From contig MGLN01000022.1 of assembly GCA_001796045.1 (NCBI GenBank), forward strand, positions 32,691 to 38,991: a stretch of 6,301 bases of DNA. The letters run 5' to 3'. Under the pieces are notes generated by a model. The model was not told the origin of the DNA and did no database searches. It saw nothing but the letters and a program-made list of their open reading frames with translations. Within the stretch, counting starts at the first letter, position 1; every line of letters starts with the position of its first letter. Below are positions 1 to 5,122 of this stretch, piece by piece. Source of the stretch: Caulobacterales bacterium RIFOXYB1_FULL_67_16 (GTDB taxonomy: Bacteria; Pseudomonadota; Alphaproteobacteria; Caulobacterales; Caulobacteraceae). A program made the position numbers and the translations under genes.

Positions 1-206
1 GCACGGAGGTCAACCGGATCGCCGAGCGCCAGCTTGCGGCGGTTGAGGCTCGCATCGCCGGGCTTCAGGCGCTGCACGCCGAACTCGCCCGGATTCAGGC
101 GGCGAGTTGCTCGGGTGGGAGGATTTCCGATTGCCGGGTGATCGAGGCGCTTGGAAACCACACGCACTGCGATGGTCACCACACTCGTTATTCGGCGCGC
201 GATTAG
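1..206 (+). CDS. MerR-family transcriptional regulator, C-terminal part (5' end outside window)
   Basis: The open frame enters from the left edge and stops at TAG 204-206, giving 67 visible residues. The first 34 or so form an amphipathic helix (pattern AERQLAAVEARIAGLQALHAEL) like the antiparallel dimerisation helix of MerR-family regulators. After it comes CSGGRISDCRVIEAL, the Cys-x7-Cys segment followed by I/L-x-x-L that is typical of the effector-binding loop in metal- or thiol-responsive MerR members. The tail GNHTHCDGHH adds a third cysteine and five histidines (four in that motif cluster), which suggests a metal ligand set. The DNA-binding N-terminal domain lies outside the window, so the effector and the target promoter cannot be read. 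MerR regulators usually twist a promoter with a long spacer, often that of a neighbouring transporter or detoxification gene. Here any such target must lie further left. The gene converges on the minus-strand ATPase gene with a 21-bp gap and seems unrelated to it. Confidence 0.8.
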   Translation, partial: TEVNRIAERQLAAVEARIAGLQALHAELARIQAASCSGGRISDCRVIEALGNHTHCDGHHTRYSARD

Positions 207-219
207 CCGGGCGCCGGCT
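205..219. terminator. Small inverted repeat between convergent genes, possible terminator
   Basis: AGCCGG-GCG-CCGGCT is a perfect 6-bp stem with a 3-base loop. It overlaps the last bases of the merR stop codon and lies just beyond the stop of the convergent ATPase gene (230-228). There is no clear T-run on either side, so it would be a weak or Rho-assisted terminator at best. Its place between two convergent stop codons is the main support. Confidence 0.35.
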
Positions 220-227
220 GCCGCCCT

Positions 228-2180
228 CTATTTGCCCCGGTAATAACGGATAAGCGGCTCGTGCTGGGTGCTGTCGGGCTGCATGTGCCGGCTGCGAATA
301 TCCAGTCCCAGCGCCGGATCAGGGGGTAGGTACTCCTTATCGATCAGGATGATCTGGGTCTCGGACAGCTCCCCGGCCTTCAAAGCGTAGACCATCCGAT
401 AGAAGCCTTCGAACTGCGCCCTGTTCTCTCGTTCACTGATGTTCTTCATCGGGGAGTCGATGATCAGAAGCTCCGGCAGGGGCGCGTCGAGCAGGGCCGC
501 GATCCGGTGGACGGCTATGGCGAAGCAGCATTTGAACAGGGTCTTCTTCCCGCCGCTGCTCATTGAGGTGAAGGTCGAGGCCGTCAGATCGGAAGGGTCG
601 CTACTGAAGACGGCGGGGTAGAAGGTCGGCGGCTCCAGGGCGACGCGGTCGTCGCGCTGGATGCCCGGCACGCCGGACTGGACTAGGGCGTCGAGGAAAT
701 AGTCGCCGAGTCTGGTCAGACTGGTCCGGTCGGCTTCGGCCGACGTGCGGGCGTCCTTCAGGGCCTCCTTCAGCGCGAGTTCCAGCGCGATGATCTGGGC
801 AAGCGCGTCGCGCTGTTGCTGCAGGAGGTCGGGAAGCCGCAGCAGCCAGGCGAGGCTCTGTAGTTCGGCCTCGAGCGCCGCGCGCTCGCGCTCCTTCAAC
901 AGGACTGTCGACAGGAACGCCGAGTCCGCTTCCTCGCTCGCGCGGTTGCGGGCGGTTTCAAGGGACGCCTTCCGGTCCAGCGCGCGCTCCCGCCGCAGTC
1001 GGATACGGGTGAGACTGCGGTCGATCTCTTCGATCGCGCTGTCGAGGTCCGCCCGGCGCGAGGCGATGTCCAGTTCCAGAGCGGCCTGCTCCGCCGCGTC
1101 GGTCAGTTCGAGCCTGTCGTCCTGGCCGCAGACCTCGCAACAACGAGCCGGGCGCGCCGGAAGGCTCTGGGTGCATCGGGGGCAGTCCGCAAACCCGACG
1201 TCGCCGAGGATTTCCCGCGCCACGGCAGAGCGCCGGAACTTCAGGCCGAGGGTCTCGATCTCGTTTCGATGGCGCACATGTCGTTCGCGCGCGGCGAGCA
1301 GTTCATCGGCCGCGACGTCGAGGCGGGCGATGCCAGCGCCGAGACGGCGGGTCCGGCGTGCGAGGATATCGACGGCATGCTCGGTCTGGCCGACCCGCTT
1401 CAGCTCCCGCAGGGCCACGATGCTGGCCTCCGCTTCGGCCAGGGCCGCCTTCAGGGACGCTTCGCGCTCGGCGATCTGCGCTTCGGAGCCGGCGCCCACT
1501 TCGTCGAGGGTTCGGGTCAGGCTTTCGATGGCGGAGGCGCGGGCCGTGCGGTTGGCGCGCAGCTGGTCCAGTTCGGCCTCGAGATCGGCGACCCGTTCGT
1601 CGTGATATCCGATGACGTACCGGATCACGTCGCGGCTCTTCAGGCGCAGGTAGAACTCGGCGTCCTCTTCCAGATGGAAGAAGGCGCTGTCGATGTTGTC
1701 CTGATCCAGATAGCAGTACCAGAGCAGGTCCCTGACGGAGAGACGGACCGTCTTGCTGTCGTCCTTCAGCTTGCTCTTGCGAACGCGCGGCGGCTGGACG
1801 CCGGACAGCCAGAAGATGAGGTCCGACAGGGTCTCGACGCCGGTAAGGGGGATCAGCTCCCCGGCAGCGGCCCTGGCCGGCACGATCACCGACTGGACCT
1901 CGTCCCCGACGGTCCATGAGGCGAAGACATTGGCCCCGTCGCGCTGCCGCTCGATCGTGAGCGTGCTCCGCTCAAGCTCCACAGTGAGCGTCGCGGATAC
2001 GAATTCGGCCTGTAGGGCCGGTGACAGCTGGATGCCGCCGCCGAGGCAGTAGTCTATCAGCCGGGCGATGCTGGACTTCCCGGCGCCCATCTGGCCCCAG
2101 AAATAGGTGATGTCCGAGAAGACGATGGTCTCGGTCGCATGCCTCAGATCGAGGCTCAGCGACTGCAGATGAAATTTCAC
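228..2180 (-). CDS. SMC/Rad50-like ABC ATPase with coiled coil and four-Cys zinc apex
   Basis: The 650-residue protein has the split ATPase layout of SMC/Rad50/RecN-like proteins. The Walker A motif GQMGAGKSS is at residues 29-37, followed by IDYCLGG (42-48). A Q-loop-like YLDQD lies at 157-161. Residues about 195-325 and 360-480 are charged, Glu/Arg/Ala-rich coiled coils. Between them sits CPRC (333-336) and CEVC (348-351), a four-cysteine zinc ribbon or hook. The C-terminal lobe has an ABC signature MSSGGKK (540-546) and a Walker B LLIIDSP (571-577). The residue after the Walker B Asp is Ser575+1 rather than the usual Glu. The start is GTG, in a GTGA overlap with the ardC-like gene upstream, and only a poor Shine-Dalgarno sequence precedes it, so translation is probably coupled. 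The IDYCLG stretch recalls DUF3732-type and ABC-3C-type ATPases found in defence loci, but I cannot assign a family with certainty. It probably acts on DNA or nucleic acid in the cytoplasm. No nuclease or other partner is visible except the truncated ArdC. Confidence 0.85.
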   Translation of the reverse strand: MKFHLQSLSLDLRHATETIVFSDITYFWGQMGAGKSSIARLIDYCLGGGIQLSPALQAEFVSATLTVELERSTLTIERQRDGANVFASWTVGDEVQSVIVPARAAAGELIPLTGVETLSDLIFWLSGVQPPRVRKSKLKDDSKTVRLSVRDLLWYCYLDQDNIDSAFFHLEEDAEFYLRLKSRDVIRYVIGYHDERVADLEAELDQLRANRTARASAIESLTRTLDEVGAGSEAQIAEREASLKAALAEAEASIVALRELKRVGQTEHAVDILARRTRRLGAGIARLDVAADELLAARERHVRHRNEIETLGLKFRRSAVAREILGDVGFADCPRCTQSLPARPARCCEVCGQDDRLELTDAAEQAALELDIASRRADLDSAIEEIDRSLTRIRLRRERALDRKASLETARNRASEEADSAFLSTVLLKERERAALEAELQSLAWLLRLPDLLQQQRDALAQIIALELALKEALKDARTSAEADRTSLTRLGDYFLDALVQSGVPGIQRDDRVALEPPTFYPAVFSSDPSDLTASTFTSMSSGGKKTLFKCCFAIAVHRIAALLDAPLPELLIIDSPMKNISERENRAQFEGFYRMVYALKAGELSETQIILIDKEYLPPDPALGLDIRSRHMQPDSTQHEPLIRYYRGK

Positions 2181-2920
2181 GACTGATCACCGTCCAGGGC
2201 GGCGCCGTTTTCGGCGCCGAGCTCTTCGCGGGCATAGCCGGCGTCGCCGAAGCGCTGACGGCCCAGGTCCCGATCGAGACGCGTGGGATGGCGCGTCCAG
2301 TGGGTCATCTCGTGGCCGAGGGTGCTGTAGTAGTCGTCCGCCGTCTCGAAACATTCGAACGGCGGCATCTGCACATGGTCCGGACCCGGGGCGTAGTAGG
2401 CGCTGCCGCCGCCGTGCCGGATCTCGGCGCCGCAGTGTCTGAAGAAGGCGTCGATGCGGGCGATCCGCTCATCCGGATTAATCTCGATCGTCTCCGGTTC
2501 GCCGAAGCGCTCCGGCAGGCCTTCGATCTGATCGACGTTGAAGACGGTGTAGGCCTTCAGGAACGGGATGCGCTGCTGGACGTCCGCGCCCGTGTCGTCG
2601 GTGTCCTCACGGACGATCTGGTTGGCGTAGACGACCGTCGCGCCGCGTTCGCCCTTACGGACGTGGGCGCCGAGGGCCAGCGCCTGACGGAAGGTCATCC
2701 AGGTGGAGCGGCTGAATCCCCGGCTGGCCGCTTCGCCCCAGAGCAGGACGACATTGATGCCGTTGTAGGGCGTTCCATCATGGCGGAGCGGGCGGCTGAC
2801 GGAGATCGAGGCCTTCCAGGGCTGGGTCCAGGGGCGGACCCCGGCTTCGAGCTGGGCGATGATCTGTTGGGTGACCCGGGTGTGGATGTCCGGGCGTGCG
2901 GGATCGGCGGGGCGCGTCAT
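2177..2920 (-). CDS. ardC: ArdC-like antirestriction protein, C-terminally truncated
   Basis: The 247 residues match the ArdC/DUF1738 family of plasmid antirestriction proteins, which bind single-stranded DNA and protect incoming DNA from restriction. The N-terminal domain (about 10-135) carries the expected WTQPWK (31-36), YNGIN (52-56), WMTFRQA and GERGATVVY segments. The C-terminal zincin-like domain has HEMTH (203-207), the HExxH zinc motif, followed by RFGDAGYAREEL. Family members are normally about 290-310 residues and continue as EELVAELGAAFL and onward. Here the sequence reads EELGAENGAALDGDQS and stops, so roughly 50-60 residues are missing, while the HExxH and the Glu-rich segment likely to supply the third ligand remain. 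ATG at 2920 has a strong GAGGAGG site (2932-2926) five bases upstream. Its TGA overlaps the GTG start of the ATPase. It is probably co-transcribed from the DUF736 side, subject to the hairpin between them. Whether the shortened protein is active is unknown; it could be a degenerate gene serving as a leader for the ATPase. Confidence 0.85.
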   Translation of the reverse strand: MTRPADPARPDIHTRVTQQIIAQLEAGVRPWTQPWKASISVSRPLRHDGTPYNGINVVLLWGEAASRGFSRSTWMTFRQALALGAHVRKGERGATVVYANQIVREDTDDTGADVQQRIPFLKAYTVFNVDQIEGLPERFGEPETIEINPDERIARIDAFFRHCGAEIRHGGGSAYYAPGPDHVQMPPFECFETADDYYSTLGHEMTHWTRHPTRLDRDLGRQRFGDAGYAREELGAENGAALDGDQS

Positions 2921-2955
2921 GGCGGCCTCCTCGAAACGGAGTGTGGGAAGAAGGA

Positions 2956-2982
2956 GCGGCGGCGCGGTCTCCGCGCCGCCGC
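2956..2982 (-). terminator. Perfect 12-bp GC hairpin between DUF736 and ardC (terminator or attenuator)
   Basis: On the minus strand the arms GCGGCGGCGCGG and CCGCGCCGCCGC pair perfectly around a 3-base loop (AGA). The hairpin begins 10 bp after the DUF736 stop and is followed by a pyrimidine-rich stretch (TCCTTCTTCC), with no pure T-run. It ends about 35 bp before the ardC start codon. It fits a terminator that ends most DUF736 transcripts or a processing/stability hairpin giving unequal expression of the two genes. No separate ardC promoter is obvious in the short remaining gap. Confidence 0.6.
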
Positions 2983-2992
2983 GGCTCTTTGG

Positions 2993-3286
2993 TCAGCGGG
3001 ACCAGATCAGGCTGTGTCCGCCCTCGACCTCCACCAGGGAGGCGTAGATCGGTCCCGGGAAGCTGGGATCGTCGAGCTTGACCGAGAGGTAGTCGCGGTC
3101 TTGCTGGCTCTTGCGCTTCCAGGCGGCGCCGAACTCGGTCTGGCCGGCGAAGATCCGGAAGTCGGGGGCCTTGTCGTCGTTCTTCTCGTTGGGCCGAAGA
3201 ACCGCCGCCTTGACGTTCAGGGTGAGGGTCTTGATCGAACCGGTGTAGCCGTCGCCTTGGGCGGTGAAGGTGCCGATGGTGGCCAT
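2993..3286 (-). CDS. DUF736 family protein
   Basis: This is a 97-residue protein of the DUF736 family: it begins MATIGTFT, continues GYTGSIKTLTLN (13-24) and KAPDFRIFAG (39-48), has EFGAAWKR (51-58) and ends with the YLSVKLDDPSFPGPIYASL block (66-84). The family is small, soluble and very common on conjugative plasmids and integrative elements of alphaproteobacteria, often beside ardC-like and conjugation genes. Its biochemical role is not established. The frame stays open upstream to 3466, but the start at 3286 is chosen because the family consensus begins exactly there and AAAGGAGA lies 8 bases before it. The length is normal for the family and nothing is truncated. It is followed by a strong hairpin and then the ardC-like gene on the same strand. 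The long leader upstream contains several inverted repeats that may carry its control. Confidence 0.92.
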   Translation of the reverse strand: MATIGTFTAQGDGYTGSIKTLTLNVKAAVLRPNEKNDDKAPDFRIFAGQTEFGAAWKRKSQQDRDYLSVKLDDPSFPGPIYASLVEVEGGHSLIWSR

Positions 3287-3294
3287 GTCAGTCT

Positions 3295-3301
3295 CTCCTT
3301 T
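3295..3301 (-). promoter_or_regulatory. Ribosome binding site fixing the DUF736 start
   Basis: On the minus strand AAAGGAG lies 8 bases upstream of the ATG at 3286. The same frame is open further upstream with other possible starts up to 3466, but this site together with the family N-terminus MATIGTFT decides the start. Confidence 0.75.
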
Positions 3302-3403
3302 GCTTCGGGCCACGCCTGCCGCGGCCTCGATGGCGATCGGGAGACCGGAGCCCGGGCGGCGCGCAGGGAGAGCGGAGCGAGCCCCCGCAGCGAAGCGGAG
3401 GAC

Positions 3404-3430
3404 CGCGACAAGAGACTTTCTTGTTTCGCG
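3404..3430. repeat. Inverted repeat with bulge
   Basis: ACAAGA (3408-3413) and TCTTGT (3419-3424) pair perfectly around GACTT. The stem extends through CGCG (3404-3407) with CGCG (3427-3430) after a two-T bulge at 3425-3426. It is one of the few AT-richer spots in the surrounding GC-rich DNA, which makes the symmetry less likely to be chance. Confidence 0.55.
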
Positions 3431-3460
3431 AGGAAGGCCGTCAGGCCGGGGATGAAAGTC

Positions 3461-3476
3461 GCGCAAGCGGTTGCGC
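3461..3476. repeat. Perfect 6-bp inverted repeat
   Basis: GCGCAA (3461-3466) and TTGCGC (3471-3476) are exact reverse complements around GCGG. The symmetry could be an operator half-site pair or the stem of a small hairpin. It overlaps the left arm of the longer repeat at 3473-3532. Confidence 0.5.
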
Positions 3477-3532
3477 CAGCCGACCGGGTTTCGGTCAGAT
3501 CCGCCTCATCGAGAGGCCGCGCCGGCTGGCGC
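3473..3532. repeat. 10-bp inverted repeat flanking a nested hairpin
   Basis: GCGCCAGCCG (3473-3482) and CGGCTGGCGC (3523-3532) are perfect reverse complements separated by 40 bases. Inside, GACCG (3482-3486) and CGGTC (3492-3496) form a second small stem around GGTTT. The two stems share base 3482, so they may form alternatively rather than together. The right arm is followed on the plus strand by GAAAAGG. Confidence 0.5.
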
Positions 3533-3633
3533 GAAAAGGATGCGAGACCCCGGCCGCCCCGAACACCCCGTCATCGCCATCGGTCCCCGGCATGGTCGGT
3601 CAGGCCCCAACCCGCCCAGGCTCAAACCGGCGC

Positions 3634-4212
3634 TCAGGCTGCGGCGGGGAAGACCTTCTCGACGTCAAGGCTCCCGGCGGGCAGAGCCCGCAACAGTTCG
3701 GTCTGTGGCCGCTGAAGGTCGAGCCAGGCAGCACCGTCCTCGGGCCGAAGCACCACGATCTGCCGGTCGTGATAGGGGGCGATATCTTCCCCCGGCTCGG
3801 TGGTCAGCATGGCGAAGGCGCCGTCCTTGATCAGGCCCGCCACCCAGAAGAGCCGCTGGCCGGACAGGGTGAAGCGCCATTTGGTCTTTCTCTTCTGTCC
3901 GGGTTCAGGGTCGGTGAACTCGAAGAAGCCGTCCGCGGGGATCAGGCACCGGTGCGACCCCTCGAAGGATCGCCCGTCGGATCGGAAGTTGAAGACCGGG
4001 CGTCCGCCCTGCCCCTTCCAGGCCCAGGGGGTCATGACGGCTTCGGGCCCCTCCGCCCCCATCTGGATGATCGGGGCCCGATCCCCGATGCGGATCGAGG
4101 CCATCGGGCCGAAGTTCGGCATGCCGCCGGGAAAGACGAGCCGATTTCCCGTCAGATTGAACGCCGCGATCACATCGTCGAACGGCAGGATGAGTTGGTA
4201 CTCGTTGCACAT
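3634..4212 (-). CDS. SOS response-associated peptidase (SRAP, YedK/HMCES type), short plasmid-type form
   Basis: SRAP proteins form a covalent thiazolidine bond between Cys2 and an abasic site in single-stranded DNA, shielding it during replication. This 192-residue protein has the family residues in order: Cys2 in MCNEY, exposed after removal of Met1; Asn75 in VFNFRSDGRSF; RCLIPADGFFEF (88-99) with Glu98; and PYHDRQIVVL (147-155 region) with His148. These correspond to the Cys2/Asn75/Glu105/His160 active-site set of E. coli YedK. It is shorter than the roughly 220 residues of YedK, with compact loops, and begins MCNEY instead of MCGRY. ATG 4212 is required to place Cys2 and is preceded by GGGAG eight bases upstream. 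It is divergent from imuA, with 151 bp between the starts, so it may share SOS control; the LexA box there lies about 110 bp from this start. Its frame is intact. Confidence 0.93.
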   Translation of the reverse strand: MCNEYQLILPFDDVIAAFNLTGNRLVFPGGMPNFGPMASIRIGDRAPIIQMGAEGPEAVMTPWAWKGQGGRPVFNFRSDGRSFEGSHRCLIPADGFFEFTDPEPGQKRKTKWRFTLSGQRLFWVAGLIKDGAFAMLTTEPGEDIAPYHDRQIVVLRPEDGAAWLDLQRPQTELLRALPAGSLDVEKVFPAAA

Positions 4213-4288
4213 GACCTGAGCTCCCGTGACGTCGCGCCGAGGATTTCACGGCTCCGGGGTCGCCGCAAATCCCGGGGGAAAAGGCACC

Positions 4289-4307
4289 GGCCGGATTGAC
4301 TCCGGCC
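4289..4307. repeat. Inverted repeat upstream of imuA
   Basis: GGCCGG (4289-4294) and CCGGCC (4302-4307) are exact reverse complements around the seven bases ATTGACT. It lies 15 bp before the LexA box. It may be an operator or simply GC-rich symmetry. Confidence 0.4.
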
Positions 4308-4321
4308 TCACCTTCGAACCA

Positions 4322-4336
4322 GAACATTTCAGGAAC
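4322..4336 (+). promoter_or_regulatory. LexA (SOS) box of the alphaproteobacterial type
   Basis: GAACATTTCAGGAAC is an exact GAAC-N7-GAAC direct repeat, the LexA operator of alphaproteobacteria, 27 bp upstream of the imuA start. A further GAAC lies at 4316-4319, two bases before the box. LexA binding here would repress imuA-imuB until DNA damage. It could also act on the divergent SRAP gene, whose start is about 110 bp away. Confidence 0.88.
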
Positions 4337-4347
4337 ATCATAGAGAC

Positions 4348-4356
4348 GAGGAGGAG
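4348..4356 (+). promoter_or_regulatory. Ribosome binding site fixing the imuA start
   Basis: GAGGAGGAG lies seven bases before ATG 4364. The frame is open back to a GTG at 4226, but that start would place the LexA box inside the coding sequence and has no family support, so 4364 is preferred. Confidence 0.8.
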
Positions 4357-4363
4357 TTCGTCC

Positions 4364-5122
4364 ATGCCGGCCGCCCGCTCGGCCCACTTCGACGATCTGC
4401 GCGCCAAGGTTCGCGCGCTGGAGCAGGCTGACCGTCGCGCGGCCGGCGTGCTGCCGTTCGAGGTGGCGACGCTGGACGCCGCCCTGCCGGGCGGAGGTCT
4501 CGCGCTCGGGGCGCTCCACGAGGTGGCCGGGGGCGGCGACGATGCCGTCGGCGGCGCGGCGGCCGCCCTGTTCGCGGCGGGCATCGTCGCCCGTCTGCCC
4601 GGACCGGTTCTGTGGTGCATCACCCGCCCCGACCTGTTCGCCCCCGCGCTCAACCATGCAGGGCTGGGACCGGACCGGGTCATCTACGTCGAGGCGGGCG
4701 ACGAGAAGGCGCTGATGGCCTGTTTCGAGGAGGGCCTGCGCCATGGCGGGCTGGCGGGCGTCGTCTGCGAGACATCCCGCCTGACCATGACCGCCTCGCG
4801 CCGGCTGCAGCTGGCCGCCGAGGCGTCGGGCGTCATCGGCCTTGCGGTCCGGCGATGGCGCCGGGCGGCGGAGGCCGCCGACTTCGGCCAGCCGACCGCC
4901 GCCGCCACGCGCTGGCGCGTCAGCGCCGAGCCATCGGCGCCCTTGCCGGTCCCCGGGATCGGTCGGGCGCGATGGCGGATCGAACTTATGCGTTGCCGCG
5001 GCGCCGACGCGGCGGACTTCATTCTGGACGCTTGCGATGAGACGGGTCGTCTCGCTCTTCCTGCCGAACTGGCCCGTCGATCGGTTGCACCGCCGGCTGG
5101 GCGCCGACGCACCGCCGCCTGA
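4364..5122 (+). CDS. imuA: ImuA, SOS-induced mutagenesis accessory protein
   Basis: ImuA is a RecA-like accessory protein of the ImuA-ImuB-DnaE2 mutasome that carries out damage-induced mutagenesis in many bacteria lacking UmuDC. The 252 residues show the alphaproteobacterial pattern. An N-terminal helix (8-24) leads to LPFEVATLDAALPGGGLALGALHEVAG (30-56), the usual ImuA core opening. A RecA-fold segment follows: VLWCITRPDLFAPAL (82-96), RVIYVEAGDEKALMACFEEGL (105-125) and LAGVVCETSRLTMTASRRLQLAAE (130-153). The C-terminal TRWRVSAEPS (182-191) and GRARWRIELMRCRG (200-213) are family hallmarks. No canonical GxxxxGK[ST] Walker A is present in the glycine/alanine-rich stretch at 54-73, so ATP binding is doubtful. 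The start is set by the RBS at 4348-4356 and control is by the LexA box 27 bp upstream. The last 86 bp overlap imuB in another frame, which implies translational coupling. The gene is intact. Confidence 0.93.
   Translation: MPAARSAHFDDLRAKVRALEQADRRAAGVLPFEVATLDAALPGGGLALGALHEVAGGGDDAVGGAAAALFAAGIVARLPGPVLWCITRPDLFAPALNHAGLGPDRVIYVEAGDEKALMACFEEGLRHGGLAGVVCETSRLTMTASRRLQLAAEASGVIGLAVRRWRRAAEAADFGQPTAAATRWRVSAEPSAPLPVPGIGRARWRIELMRCRGADAADFILDACDETGRLALPAELARRSVAPPAGRRRTAA

Larger units (their letters stand above)
3287..3633. other. 347-bp non-coding region upstream of DUF736, rich in inverted repeats
   Basis: No convincing gene is present; frames that remain open here are the high-GC overruns of neighbouring genes and show no family resemblance. 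The stretch 3404-3532 holds four inverted repeats, listed separately. The promoter for DUF736 must lie here, on the minus strand, but I cannot name -35/-10 boxes with confidence. No GAAC-N7-GAAC or GTTC-N7-GTTC motif is seen in it. About 100 bp (3533-3633) just after the SRAP stop shows no clear structure or terminator. The repeat cluster could be a regulatory leader, a small structured RNA or a transfer-origin-like site. Confidence 0.6.
4213..4363. promoter_or_regulatory. Divergent intergenic region between the SRAP gene and imuA
   Basis: This 151-bp gap contains the start signals of two divergent DNA-damage genes. It holds the LexA box at 4322-4336 and an inverted repeat GGCCGG-N7-CCGGCC at 4289-4307. 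A TTGACT (4296-4301) inside the repeat resembles a -35 box reading toward imuA, but no good -10 box at normal spacing is visible. No promoter boxes for the SRAP direction could be assigned. Confidence 0.6.

Noticed and set aside
745..1919. Long plus-strand open frames opposite the ATPase gene (745-1605 and 1269-1919)
   Set aside because: They are Arg/Ser/Ala-rich or low-complexity antisense reads of a high-GC coiled-coil gene with no recognisable motif; the minus-strand frame has clear ATPase motifs.
3371..3400. AGCGGAG repeated twice (3371-3377 and a shifted copy near 3395-3400) with a 4-bp CCGC/GCGG stem
   Set aside because: Short and imperfect in GC-rich DNA; not strong enough to call as a repeat feature.
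3287..3466. Upstream start extending DUF736 by about 60 residues
   Set aside because: The family consensus starts at MATIGTFT with a good ribosome binding site; the extension is Arg/Ala/Pro-rich and overlaps the repeat cluster.
2288..3715. 475-codon plus-strand open frame across ardC, DUF736 and the intergenic region
   Set aside because: It runs antisense through two recognisable genes and non-coding DNA, with no family resemblance.
4226..4363. Upstream GTG start for imuA
   Set aside because: It would place the LexA box inside the gene and adds 46 residues unlike ImuA; ATG 4364 has a strong GAGGAGGAG site.
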